Positions 9,597 to 19,075 are shown, counted from the first letter of the stretch. The stretch: DNA of 32,176 bases from Actinomycetes bacterium (GCA_021784035.1 JAJXTD010000009.1:1-32176), one strand, 5' to 3'. Translations and numbers: made by a program. Notes: generated by a model not told the origin, from the letters alone.

Positions 9597-10763
9597 GTGA
9601 CCAGCCGTCAGCGAGCCGCCACGGTGCGCCGCCTCGAGCGCGCGACCGGACGCCTCGCCACCGAGACCTCGGCGCGGATGGAGTCCCGGCTGCCCTGGTA
9701 CGCCGCGATGTCGGCCGAGGACCGCTCCTGGGTCAACCTCGTCGCCCAGGCGGGCATCGCCGCGTTCGTCCAGTGGTTCCGCGACCCCGAGGGCGCGCAG
9801 GCCATCACCGCCGACGTCTTCGGCACGGCGCCGCGCGAGCTGGTCCGGGCGGTGTCGCTGCAGCAGACCGTCGACCTCGTGCGCACCACGATCTCGGTCG
9901 CGGAGGAGCACGTCGAGGAGCTCGCCGGTCCCGAGGACAGCGCCTGGCTGCGCGAGGGGCTGCTGCTGTACTCCCGCGAGATCGCGTTCGCCGCCGCCGA
10001 GGTCTACGCGCGGGCCGCCGAGGCCCGCGGCGCGTGGGACGCTCGACTCGAGTCTCTCGTCCTCGACGCCCTGCTCCGGGACGACGTCGACGACGGGGTC
10101 GTCTCGCGCGGGGCGGCGCTCGGCTGGGGAAACGTCACCGGCGTGTGCGTGGTGACCGGGCACGCGCCGACCGGCGACCCCGAGACGATCGCCGAGGCGG
10201 TCAAGCGGTCCGCCCGGCACCACCGGCTCGACGCCCTCACGGGCGTGCAGGCCCAGCGGCTCGTCGTCGTCCTCGGGAACGCCACGGACGCCGAGCGCGC
10301 GGCGCGCGCGATCGTGAGCCAGTTCGCCGCGGGTCCCGTCGTGGTGGGATCGCTCGTGCCGAGCCTGTCCGAGGCGTCGCGCAGCTCGCGCGAGTCGCTC
10401 GCCGGGTTCCGGGCGGCGGTCGCGTGGCCCGACGCGCCGCGGCCCGTGCTCGCCGCCGACCTGCTGCCCGAACGCGCCCTCGACGGCGACGCCGAGGCCA
10501 TCGGCCGGCTCGTCGACGACGTCTACCTCCGGCTCGTCGCCGAGGACCCGACCCTGGTGGAGACGCTCGCGGCGTACCTCGAGCGCACCGGGTCGCTCGA
10601 GGGCGCGGCGCGCGAGCTGTTCGTCCACCCCAACACCGTGCGCTACCGGCTGCGCCGAGTGGCGGACGTCACGGGCCTCACCCCGACCGTCCCGCGCGAC
10701 GCCTGGTCGCTCCGGCTGGCCCTGGCCCTCGGGCGGCTCGCCGACGACGCCCCCTCGTTGTAG
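9597..10763 (+). CDS. fasR: PucR/CdaR-type helix-turn-helix regulator, FasR-like
   Basis: C-terminal HTH ARELFVHPNTVRYRLRRVADVTGLTP; located directly upstream of fabD as in other actinobacteria. Confidence 0.85.
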   Translation: MTSRQRAATVRRLERATGRLATETSARMESRLPWYAAMSAEDRSWVNLVAQAGIAAFVQWFRDPEGAQAITADVFGTAPRELVRAVSLQQTVDLVRTTISVAEEHVEELAGPEDSAWLREGLLLYSREIAFAAAEVYARAAEARGAWDARLESLVLDALLRDDVDDGVVSRGAALGWGNVTGVCVVTGHAPTGDPETIAEAVKRSARHHRLDALTGVQAQRLVVVLGNATDAERAARAIVSQFAAGPVVVGSLVPSLSEASRSSRESLAGFRAAVAWPDAPRPVLAADLLPERALDGDAEAIGRLVDDVYLRLVAEDPTLVETLAAYLERTGSLEGAARELFVHPNTVRYRLRRVADVTGLTPTVPRDAWSLRLALALGRLADDAPSL

Positions 10764-10774
10764 GAAACCTCCAA
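10758..10774. promoter_or_regulatory. Palindromic candidate operator between fasR and fabD
   Basis: TTGTAGG-AAA-CCTCCAA, 7-bp arms with one mismatch, overlapping the fasR stop codon and upstream of fabD. Confidence 0.45.
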
Positions 10775-10840
10775 AGATCGACCCCTGACGTTGGCCGGGT
10801 CGTGAGCGCGTGCGGGTCACGGCTTCGACACGCTGGACCC

Positions 10841-12028
10841 GTGCTCGTCGTCGTCGCGCCCGGTCAGGGCTCCCAGACCCCCGGCTTCCTCACGCCCTGG
10901 CTGGAGGTGCCCGGTTTCGAGGACCGCCTCCGCTGGCTGTCGACCGTCGCCGGCATCGACCTGGTCGAGCACGGCACGCGGAGCGACGCGGACACGATCC
11001 GCGACACCGCCGTGGCCCAGCCGCTGCTCGTGGGCGCGGGGCTCGTCTCGCTGCTGAGCCTGTTCCCGCACCCGTCGGACGCGTACGCCAAGGTCGCCGC
11101 GGGCGCGGGCCACAGCGTCGGCGAGATCACCGCCGCGGTCGGCGCCGGCGTCATCACCGCCGAGCAGGCGATGGTCTTCGTCCGCGAGCGCGGCAAGGCC
11201 ATGGCCGAGGCCGCCGCGATCACCCCCACCGGCATGACCGCCGTGCTCGGCGGCGACCGAGACGAGGTCGTCGCGAAGGCCGAGGCGCACGGGCTCACCG
11301 CCGCCAACGAGAACGGCGCCGGGCAGATCGTCGTCGCGGGCACGCTCGAGCAGCTCGCCGCGTTCGCCGCCGACCCGCCGGAGAAGGCGCGCCTGCGACC
11401 ACTCCAGGTCGCCGGTGCGTTCCACACGCAGCACATGGCGCCCGCCGTCGCCGTCCTCGCCCGGCACGCGCGCTCGATCTACATGCACAGCGCGCGACTT
11501 CCGGTGATCAGCAACGCCGACGGCACGGTCGTGCACAGCGGGCGCGAGGTGGTCACCCGCCTCGTCACCCAGGTGAGCAACCCGGTGCGCTGGGACCTCT
11601 GCATGGCGACGATGGCCGAGATGGGCGTCACCGCCGTCCTCGAGCTCCCTCCGGCGGGCACGCTCGCCGGCCTCGCCAAGCGGGCGCTGCCGGGGGTCGA
11701 GACGCTCGCACTGTCCACCCCCGACGACCTGCCCGCCGCGTGGGACCTCATCGAGCGGCACGCGACGCAGACCGCCATGTCGCAGGCCCCCACCTGGCGC
11801 CTCCTGGTCGCGCCCGCCAAGGGCATCTTCAGGCTCGCCGTCAGCTCCGAGATCGGCGACCGGCTCGTGCCGGGCGCGCCGGTCGGCTCCGTGGTCAACC
11901 TCCGCGACGAGCAGCCGGTGCTCGCACTGCACGGCGGCACGGTCGTCGAGTGGCTCGTCGAGGACGGCGACCCGGTCTCCCCCGGCCAGCCGATCGTGCG
12001 CCTGCACCCCGAGGCGGCGTCCGCGTGA
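10841..12028 (+). CDS. fabD: ACP S-malonyltransferase with C-terminal biotinyl/lipoyl-like domain
   Basis: VLVVVAPGQGSQTPGFL; AGHSVGEITAA; GAFHTQHMAPA; C-terminus WRLLVAPAKGIFRLAVSSEIGDRLVPGAPVGSVVNLRDEQPVLALHGGTVVEWLVEDGDPVSPGQPIVRLHPEAASA. Confidence 0.93.
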   Translation: MLVVVAPGQGSQTPGFLTPWLEVPGFEDRLRWLSTVAGIDLVEHGTRSDADTIRDTAVAQPLLVGAGLVSLLSLFPHPSDAYAKVAAGAGHSVGEITAAVGAGVITAEQAMVFVRERGKAMAEAAAITPTGMTAVLGGDRDEVVAKAEAHGLTAANENGAGQIVVAGTLEQLAAFAADPPEKARLRPLQVAGAFHTQHMAPAVAVLARHARSIYMHSARLPVISNADGTVVHSGREVVTRLVTQVSNPVRWDLCMATMAEMGVTAVLELPPAGTLAGLAKRALPGVETLALSTPDDLPAAWDLIERHATQTAMSQAPTWRLLVAPAKGIFRLAVSSEIGDRLVPGAPVGSVVNLRDEQPVLALHGGTVVEWLVEDGDPVSPGQPIVRLHPEAASA

Positions 12029-13029
12029 CCGCCGCCCTGCGGCTGCCGGCCACACGCCCCGGCAGCCGGATCATGTCGGTCGGCTCCTACCGCCCGAGCC
12101 GGGTCGTCGCCAACGACGAGATCGCCGCGCGCATCGACTCCTCCGACGAGTGGATCCGCGAGCGCACCGGCATCATCGAGCGCCGCTTCGCCGCGTACGA
12201 CGAGTCGGTCGTGGACATGGCCGTCGCCGCCGCGGGCAAGGCGCTGGCCAACGCCGGCGTGGCGCCCGAGGCCATCGGGATGGTCCTGCTCGCCACCGTG
12301 ACCCACCCGTACCAGACGCCGTCCGCCGCTGCCGAGGTCTCCGACCGGCTCGGCACCCGCAAGGCCGGCGCGCTCGACATCGGCGCCGCCTGCGCCGGCT
12401 TCTGCTACGGCCTCGGCCTCGCCGACACGATCGTGCGGACGGGTACGGCGGAGCATGTCCTCGTCATCGGCGTGGAGAAGCTCACCGACTTCGTGTCGCC
12501 CACCGATCGCGGCGCGGCGTTCATCTTCGCCGACGGCGCCGGCGCCGTCGTCGTCGGTCCGTCCGACCACCCGGGCATCGGACCGGTCGTGTGGGGCGCC
12601 GACGGCTCGCAGAAGGATGCGATCACGATGACGCAGTCCTGGATCGAGTACCGCGACGAGCCTGCCGAGCAGTACCCCGTGCTCACCATGAAGGGCCAGC
12701 AGGTCTTCCGCTGGGCCGTCGGCGAGATCTCGAAGGTCTGCACCGAAGCGCTCGAGGCCGCGGGCATCACGTCGGACGACCTCGTCGCGTTCGTGCCGCA
12801 CCAGGCGAACATGCGCATCACCGACGCGATGGTGCGCGCGCTCAAACTCCCCGAGCACGTCGTCGTCGCCCGCGACATCGCGACCACCGGCAACACGTCG
12901 GCCGCCTCGGTCCCGCTCGCGCTCGACGCCCTGCTCCAGTCCACGGACCTGCCGAGCGGCGGGCTCGCGCTGCTCGTCGGCTTCGGCGCCGGTCTCGCGT
13001 ACGCCGCCCAGGTGGTGGAGCTCCCCTAG
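12025..13029 (+). CDS. fabH: Beta-ketoacyl-ACP synthase III
   Basis: SSDEWIRERTGIIERRFA; DIGAACAGFCYGL; VPHQANMRITDAM; GTGA overlap with fabD. Confidence 0.95.
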   Translation: MTAALRLPATRPGSRIMSVGSYRPSRVVANDEIAARIDSSDEWIRERTGIIERRFAAYDESVVDMAVAAAGKALANAGVAPEAIGMVLLATVTHPYQTPSAAAEVSDRLGTRKAGALDIGAACAGFCYGLGLADTIVRTGTAEHVLVIGVEKLTDFVSPTDRGAAFIFADGAGAVVVGPSDHPGIGPVVWGADGSQKDAITMTQSWIEYRDEPAEQYPVLTMKGQQVFRWAVGEISKVCTEALEAAGITSDDLVAFVPHQANMRITDAMVRALKLPEHVVVARDIATTGNTSAASVPLALDALLQSTDLPSGGLALLVGFGAGLAYAAQVVELP

Positions 13030-13110
13030 GACCCCCGCGCCGTACCGGCTCCGGGTGCACGACCCAGCACGACCCCGTCCAGCACCGAACCAGCATCGCA
13101 AGGAGTGAAC

Positions 13111-13350
13111 GTGTCCCAGGAGATCCTCGAGGGCCTCGCCGCCATCGTGAACGAGGTCGCCGGTACCCCCGTGGCCGACATCACCGCCGACAAGGCGTTC
13201 ATCGACGACCTCGACATCGACTCGCTGTCGATGGTCGAGGTGGTCATGGCGTGCGAGGACAAGTTCGGCGTGAGCATCCCCGACGGCGAGGTCAAGAACC
13301 TCAAGACCGTCGGCGACGCCGTCGCCTACATCGAGAAGGCCCAGGCCTGA
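13111..13350 (+). CDS. acpP: Acyl carrier protein
   Basis: DDLDIDSLSMVEVVMACEDKFGVSIPDGEVKNLKTVGDAVAYIEKAQA with DSL phosphopantetheine site; AAGGAG RBS. Confidence 0.96.
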   Translation: MSQEILEGLAAIVNEVAGTPVADITADKAFIDDLDIDSLSMVEVVMACEDKFGVSIPDGEVKNLKTVGDAVAYIEKAQA

Positions 13351-13359
13351 CGATCGTGC

Positions 13360-13389
13360 CGGGTGGCGTCCCGATCGGGGCGCCACCCG
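13360..13389 (+). promoter_or_regulatory. Stem-loop between acpP and fabF
   Basis: cgggtggcgtcccg-at-cggggcgccacccg: 14-bp arms with a single G-U wobble. Confidence 0.6.
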
Positions 13390-13423
13390 CGCAGCCACCT
13401 CGACTTTCGCAAGGAGCCATCGC

Positions 13424-14665
13424 ATGACCACCTCGCAGCGGCGCGTCGTCGTCACGGGCCTGGGGGCCACCACGCCCGTCGGCGGGGACGTCGCCTCCAC
13501 GTGGGAGGGCCTGCTCATCGGCCGTTCCGGCATCCGGCTCATCGAGGACGAGCGCTACGCCGACCTGCCCGTGCGCTTCGCCGGCCAGGTGGCCGTCGAG
13601 CCCACCGAGGTGCTCGAGCGCGCCGAGGCGCGCCGCCTCGACCGCTGCCAGCAGCTCGCGCTCGTCGCCTCGCGCGAGGCGTGGGCCGACGCCGGCGCAC
13701 CCGAGGTCGACCCGGAGCGGCTCGGCGTCGTGGTGGCCACCGGCATCGGCGGCATCGTCTCGCTGCTGGAGCAGAACGAGATCCTCAACACCCGCGGCTG
13801 GACGCGCGTCTCGCCGATGTCCGTCCCCATGCTCATGCCCAACGGCTCCGCCGCGTGGGTCGGCCTGGACCTCGGCGCGAAGGCAGGCATCCACACCCCG
13901 GTCAGCGCCTGCGCGTCGGGTGCCGAGGCCGTCGCCTACGGCCTCGAGATGATCCGCAGCGGCCGCGCCGACGTGGTCGTCGCCGGCGGCACCGAGGCCT
14001 GCATCCACCCGATCACCGTCGCGTCCTTCGCCGCGATGCGCGCCCTGTCCACCCGCAACGACGAGCCCGAGCGCGCGAGCCGGCCCTACGACAAGGGCCG
14101 CGACGGCTTCGTCATGGGCGAGGGCGCCGGCTGCCTCGTGCTCGAGTCCGAGGAGCACGCCGCCGCGCGCGGTGCGCGGGTCTACGCCGAGGTCGCGGGC
14201 GTCGGCCTCACCGCCGACGGCCACCACATCGCGCAGCCCGACCCGGAGGGTCGCGGCGCGAAGCGGGCGATCGCCGAGGCGCTCGCGTCCGCCGGCGCGG
14301 CCCCGTCCGACGTCATCCACGTCAACGCGCACGCGACCTCCACCCCGCAGGGCGACGTCGCGGAGGCCACGGCCATCCGGGCCGTCCTCGGCTCGGCCAC
14401 CGACGGTGTCGCGGTCAGCGGCACGAAGTCGATGACCGGCCACCTGCTCGGGGGTGCCGGCGCGGTCGAGTCCGTCGCCGCGGTGCTCGCGCTGCACCAC
14501 CGCGTCGCGCCCGTGACGGCCAACCTCGAGGATCCCGACGACGAGATCGGACTCGACGTCGTCCACGGCGAGGCGCGTGCGCTGCGCGGCGGTGACGCCG
14601 TCGTCCTCAACAACTCGTTCGGGTTCGGCGGCCACAACGTCGCCCTCGTCTTCCGGAGCGCCTGA
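13424..14665 (+). CDS. fabF: Beta-ketoacyl-ACP synthase II
   Basis: RRVVVTGLGATTPVGGD; HTPVSACASGAEAVAYG; NAHATSTPQGD; NNSFGFGGHNVALVF. Confidence 0.96.
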   Translation: MTTSQRRVVVTGLGATTPVGGDVASTWEGLLIGRSGIRLIEDERYADLPVRFAGQVAVEPTEVLERAEARRLDRCQQLALVASREAWADAGAPEVDPERLGVVVATGIGGIVSLLEQNEILNTRGWTRVSPMSVPMLMPNGSAAWVGLDLGAKAGIHTPVSACASGAEAVAYGLEMIRSGRADVVVAGGTEACIHPITVASFAAMRALSTRNDEPERASRPYDKGRDGFVMGEGAGCLVLESEEHAAARGARVYAEVAGVGLTADGHHIAQPDPEGRGAKRAIAEALASAGAAPSDVIHVNAHATSTPQGDVAEATAIRAVLGSATDGVAVSGTKSMTGHLLGGAGAVESVAAVLALHHRVAPVTANLEDPDDEIGLDVVHGEARALRGGDAVVLNNSFGFGGHNVALVFRSA

Positions 14666-16092
14666 TGACCGCCGTGGCCACCGACGCCGTCGAGGTCCGC
14701 GACCTCGACCCGCGCCACCCGCTCGTCCGCATGCCGGCGTTCCTCGACGACGGCACGATGGAGCTCATCACCGACGTCGACGACAGCGGCGTGATCGCCG
14801 CGGTCGGCACCGCGCACGGGACTCCGGTCGTCGTCTTCTGCACCGACCCGACCGTCCAGGGCGGGGCCATGGGCATCGCCGGGTGCCAGGCGATCATGGT
14901 GGCCTACCGCCGCGCGATCGCCGACGGCGTTCCCGTCGTCGGCCTGTGGCACTCCGGCGGCGCACGCCTGCGCGAGGGCGTCGAGAGCCTGCACGCGGTC
15001 GGCGAGGTCTTCGCGATCATGACCCGCGTGTCGGGCCGGATCCCGCAGATCTCGGTCGTGCTCGGCCCGGCCGCCGGCGGTGCGGCGTACGGCCCTGCGC
15101 TCACCGACGTCGTCGTCCTCGGGCCCGAGGGCCGGATCTTCGTCACCGGACCGGACGTGGTCCGCTCGGTCACCGGCGAGGACGTCGACATGCTGCGCCT
15201 CGGCGGCCCCGAGCCGCACGGCCGACGCAGCGGCGTCGTGCACGTCATCTCGGCCACCGAGCGCGCCGCGCTCGACGACGGCGCGCGGCTCGCGTCGCTG
15301 CTCGGCACGCACGGCACGCTCGACGCCGGTTCCGTGACCGACTCCGACCTCGCGGCGCTGCTCCCCGAGAACCGCAAGCGGGCCTACGACGTCCACCCGC
15401 TCATCGCCGCCATCCTCGACGAGGGCTCGGCGCTCGAGCTGCACGGCAAGTGGGCGCCCAACGTCGTCACGACCCTGGGCCGCCTCGGCGGCCGGGCCGT
15501 CGGCGTCGTCGCGAACAACCCGCTGCGCCTCGGTGGCTGCCTCGACGCCACGAGCGCCGAGAAGGCCTCCCGCTTCGTCCGCATGTGCGACGCGTTCGGC
15601 CTGCCGCTCGTCGTCGTCGTCGACGTCCCCGGCTACCTCCCCGGTGTCGGGCAGGAGTGGGACGGCGTCGTACGTCGTGGCGCGAAGCTGCTGCACGCGT
15701 TCGCCGAGGCGAGCGTCCCCCGCGTCACCGTCGTCACCCGCAAGGCGTTCGGCGGAGCGTACATCGCGATGAACTCGCGCTCGCTCGGCGCCACCCGCGT
15801 CATCGCCTGGCCCGACGCCGAGATCGCGGTCATGGGCGCGGTCGCCGCCGTACGCATCCTGCACCGCCGCAAGCTTGCCGACATCCCCGAGGATGCCCGG
15901 GCCGAGGTCGAGCTCGAGCTCGCCGAGGAGCACTCGCGCATCGCCGGCGGCGTCGAGAAGGCCGTGGCGATCGGCGTGGTCGACGAGGTCGTGGACCCTG
16001 CCCGCACGCGATCCGCGCTCGCGATCGCGCTCGCCGAGGCGCTCGCGGCCGACCCGGACGTCCGCGGCGACCACGGCAACATCCCGCTCTAG
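14665..16092 (+). CDS. Acyl-CoA carboxylase carboxyltransferase (beta) subunit, AccD-like
   Basis: Crotonase-fold carboxyltransferase: GAMGIAGCQAIMVAYRRAIADGVPVVGLWHSGGARLREG; VDVPGYLPGVGQEWDGVVRRGAKLLHAFAEASVPRVTVVTRKAFGGAYIAMNS; ATGA overlap with fabF. Confidence 0.93.
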   Translation: MTAVATDAVEVRDLDPRHPLVRMPAFLDDGTMELITDVDDSGVIAAVGTAHGTPVVVFCTDPTVQGGAMGIAGCQAIMVAYRRAIADGVPVVGLWHSGGARLREGVESLHAVGEVFAIMTRVSGRIPQISVVLGPAAGGAAYGPALTDVVVLGPEGRIFVTGPDVVRSVTGEDVDMLRLGGPEPHGRRSGVVHVISATERAALDDGARLASLLGTHGTLDAGSVTDSDLAALLPENRKRAYDVHPLIAAILDEGSALELHGKWAPNVVTTLGRLGGRAVGVVANNPLRLGGCLDATSAEKASRFVRMCDAFGLPLVVVVDVPGYLPGVGQEWDGVVRRGAKLLHAFAEASVPRVTVVTRKAFGGAYIAMNSRSLGATRVIAWPDAEIAVMGAVAAVRILHRRKLADIPEDARAEVELELAEEHSRIAGGVEKAVAIGVVDEVVDPARTRSALAIALAEALAADPDVRGDHGNIPL

Positions 16093-16127
16093 GCCGCACC
16101 AGCGGCGCATCCGCGCCGGAATGACCC

Positions 16128-16169
16128 GGAGCGGGGACGGGGCTCGGTGCTGGACCCCGTCCCCGCTCC
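16128..16169 (+). terminator. Stem-loop terminator after the fatty-acid operon
   Basis: ggagcggggacgggg-(12 nt)-ccccgtccccgctcc, 15-bp perfect arms. Confidence 0.8.
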
Positions 16170-16328
16170 GTCCCGCCAGCGGAACAGCACCACCAGCCGG
16201 CCCCGCCTGCATGGTTGTCCTGGGGCTGGTCGCACCGGGCCTCCCACGGGACACACCGACGGTCCCGCCCACCCCACGGCGGGAGATGTCCGGCCAGGCA
16301 TCGCCCGGGCCCAAGGCATGATGGGCCG

Positions 16329-16922
16329 GTGATTCGGCTGGAGGAGGCACTGCGCCTGTCGAGCCCCAGGAACGGCGCGTACCCGACCATCTGCGTGGAC
16401 GGCCGAGGCGCTTCGGGGAAGACCACGCTGGCCGAGTTCCTGGCCGTGCATCTCGAGGGCCTCACCGTGGTACATGGCGACGACTACTTCGAGCCCCACG
16501 ACGGGCCCGTCACCTGGGGCCGCTTCAACGAGGCGAGGTTCGATTCCGACGTCCTGAGTCGGGTGCGCGTCGGAGATCGCGACATCCCGCTGAGACCCTT
16601 CGATTTCCCCAACCGGCGCGTGAGCGGTGAGCAGGTGCTCACCATCACGAGGGGGCTCGTGATCGAGCGCTGGCTCAGCATGTCGCTCGATGTCCCCTGG
16701 GACATCGCGATCTGGGTCGATGCACCACCCTTGCTCTGTCTGGAGCGCGGGCTGGCGAGGGAGGACGCCGCTCTCGGAGAACGGGCGCGCCTCGCGTGGG
16801 AGACGGTGTGGCAGCCTCGAGAGGCGCGCTACATCGAAGAGATGGCACCGGTGGAGTCCGCAGACTTCGTGGTCGACGGCACCTCGCCGTTCGAGGATCA
16901 GTTCGGATTCGACGTCCGTTGA
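16329..16922 (+). CDS. Uridine kinase-like P-loop protein
   Basis: TICVDGRGASGKTTLAEFLAVHLEGLTVVHGDDYFEPHDGPVTWGRFNEARFDSDVL; Walker A GRGASGKTT; GTG start. Confidence 0.75.
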   Translation: MIRLEEALRLSSPRNGAYPTICVDGRGASGKTTLAEFLAVHLEGLTVVHGDDYFEPHDGPVTWGRFNEARFDSDVLSRVRVGDRDIPLRPFDFPNRRVSGEQVLTITRGLVIERWLSMSLDVPWDIAIWVDAPPLLCLERGLAREDAALGERARLAWETVWQPREARYIEEMAPVESADFVVDGTSPFEDQFGFDVR

Positions 16923-17250
16923 CGGCAGCGCAGCTGTTCCTGATCTCGCTTCTCCCGGGGCCGACGGGCAATGAGCGCGGGTGGGACCGCTCCGCCCGTC
17001 GAGAGCTCGCTGCCGAGTCCGACAACCCCCACGTACCCGGCGCGGTATCGGGAGGTCACACGGGCGCTTGCCGACGCGTGTGGGCCAGCCGTGGCAGAAG
17101 CCTGGACCGGATCCGTCGACCGACTGCGCCGTGCCCGGGCAGAGGCCTGCCGAGCAAGATCGACCAGCCACGGCGGACTGCCTGATCGCCCTCGCCAACG
17201 GCGGCGTGAACCGGCACGATGCAACGGTGAAGGGCTACGCCGTGCAGGGG

Positions 17251-17830
17251 ATGTCCGCGGCCACGAGCCTGGTCTACCTGCTCGGCAGCCCGGGTGTGGG
17301 CAAGCGAACGGTCGCCGAGGCGCTGTCCGCGCGCACCGGCGCCATCGTGCTCGACAACCATCGGATCAATCTGCCGATCATGTCGCTCTTCGCCTGGGAC
17401 GGCAGCGAGCGCCTCCGACCCGAGGTCTGGGGCTACGTCGACGTGATCCGGTCCGCCGTCCTCGACGCTCTGGCGAGATCGCCCCGCGTGACAGGAGCTA
17501 CGTGCTCACCAACGCGCTCGAGGTCGGCTACGAGGCGTGGTTCGAGCGGATCGAGGCGATCGCACGGGCCCGAGGGTCGGTGTTCGTTCCGGTGCTGCTC
17601 GAGTGCGAGCTCGAGGAGCAGCTGCGGCGGGTGGCGTCGGAGGACCGCGTCGTACGCCGCAAGCTCTCCGACCCCGAGCGTGCCCGCGAGTTCATCGCGG
17701 GGACCCAGTTCTTCCGGCCCACGGGCGCCGCCGCGCTCGTCGTCGACACCACCCACCGACGACCCGACGACACGGCCGCCCTCATCGACGACCACGTGCA
17801 CCAGATCACCGCCACGGCCCGAGCCGGACG
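17251..17830 (+). pseudogene. AAA/kinase-like P-loop protein interrupted by a frameshift near 17490
   Basis: MSAATSLVYLLGSPGVGKRTVAEALSARTGAIVLDNHRINLPIMSLFAWDG...VLDALARS in one frame continues as RDRSYVLTNALEVGYEAWFERIEAIARARGSVFVPVLLECELEEQLRRVASEDRVVRRKLSDPERAREFIAGTQFFRPTGAAALVVDTTHRRPDDTAALIDDHV in another. Confidence 0.7.
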
Positions 17831-17940
17831 GCGAGACCGGCCGCGGCGTGGCTCCGGTCGCCGCTCCGAGGTCGCGGCCCGCGCGATGGCCGCCGGACGC
17901 TGTCGACGGACAGGAATCGAGACGGGGCACCGCTCGGGGT

Positions 17941-18363
17941 TCAGAGCCAGCGATCCAACATCCCGCGGACGGAGTCGAGCATCGGCTGGTCGCGCAGATC
18001 CGCCCGATGGACCCAGCCGACCCCGTCCGTGCTCCCGGCGACCTCCGCCCGAGACTCACCGCCCAGCACCGTGACGTCGTAGAGCACGAAGATCCCGTGG
18101 TAGTCGGTGCCGTTGGCGAGCGTGCGGTGGTCCGAGCCGACCTCCAGCAGTCGATCGACGGCCACTCGGTAGCCCGTCTCCTCGGCGAACTCGCGTACCA
18201 CCGCGTGCTCCGGGGTCTCCCCGTGGTCCAGGCCTCCGCCCGGCAACATCCACTTCCCGACGTCGCCTCCGCCGAAGCCTGCGATGCGAACCATCAGCAC
18301 CGCCTCGCCATCGCGGGCGATTCCGTAGGTCGAGACGCGTTGGACCTGGGGATGGTCGGCCAT
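17941..18363 (-). CDS. Nudix hydrolase
   Basis: Nudix box GGLDHGETPEHAVVREFAEETGY in MADHPQVQRVSTYGIARDGEAVLMVRIAGFGGGDVGKWMLPGGG. Confidence 0.9.
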   Translation of the reverse strand: MADHPQVQRVSTYGIARDGEAVLMVRIAGFGGGDVGKWMLPGGGLDHGETPEHAVVREFAEETGYRVAVDRLLEVGSDHRTLANGTDYHGIFVLYDVTVLGGESRAEVAGSTDGVGWVHRADLRDQPMLDSVRGMLDRWL

Positions 18364-18458
18364 CCGCCGAGGATAGGGATTCCGATCGCGGGCACGACGT
18401 CCGCATCGACGTGCTTGGGTAGCTCCTTCATCGGTGCACCGGCGGGGACGCGCACGCG

Positions 18459-18494
18459 CGTCGGCCCCCGACCGCGGACGGTCGGGGGCCGACG
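18459..18494 (-). terminator. Perfect 16-bp stem-loop downstream of DUF3145
   Basis: cgtcggcccccgaccg-cgga-cggtcgggggccgacg. Confidence 0.85.
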
Positions 18495-18532
18495 GATCCC
18501 TCAGGGAGGAGGGGTCGTAGGAGGCGTACCGG

Positions 18533-19075
18533 TCAGGACACCACCTGGTGGAGCCAGCGCACGGCGGCGCCCTCGCCGGCGTAGCGGAAGGGCTCGAGCT
18601 CGGCGTCCCAGGGGGCACCGAGCAGCACGGCGACCTCGTCCTCGAGCAGGGAGCCGGACAGCGCCGCGCGCGCGATCGCACCGCGCAGCCGCTCCTCGGG
18701 CACCTGGATGTCACCGTGCACCCCGATGACGGCCCGGTAGACGCCGAGCGACGGGGTGACCGAGTAGCGCTCGCCCTCGGTGCCCGCCGTCGCCTCCTCG
18801 GTGACCTCGAAGCGCAGCCGGCCCCAGCCGTGCAGGGTGGACACGACGCGGGCCGCGGTCCCGGCCGCGCCGGTCCAGGACACCTCGGCGCGCACCGTGC
18901 CGGGGGTGACCGGCTGGGCGGCCCAGTCGAGCGACACCGGCTGTCCGAGGACGTCGGCCAGGGCCCACTCCACGTGGGCGGCGAGCGCCCGTGGGCAGGA
19001 ATGCACGAAGACGACGCCCCGGGTCTGCACCCGTGCGCCGTGGGGCGCGCCGGGCGCGCCGCGGTGATCGGCCAT
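18533..19075 (-). CDS. DUF3145 family protein
   Basis: MADHRGAPGAPHGARVQTRGVVFVHSCPRALAAHVEWALADVLGQPVSLDWAAQPVTPGTVRAEVSWTG...LLEDEVAVLLGAPWDAELEPFRYAGEGAAVRWLHQVVS. Confidence 0.88.
   Translation of the reverse strand: MADHRGAPGAPHGARVQTRGVVFVHSCPRALAAHVEWALADVLGQPVSLDWAAQPVTPGTVRAEVSWTGAAGTAARVVSTLHGWGRLRFEVTEEATAGTEGERYSVTPSLGVYRAVIGVHGDIQVPEERLRGAIARAALSGSLLEDEVAVLLGAPWDAELEPFRYAGEGAAVRWLHQVVS

Noticed and set aside
16971-17220. Possible gene remnant (TYPARYREVTRALADACGPAVAEAWTGSVDRLRRARAEACRARS)
   Set aside because: Weakly protein-like, but no recognisable family and no supporting start or stop context.
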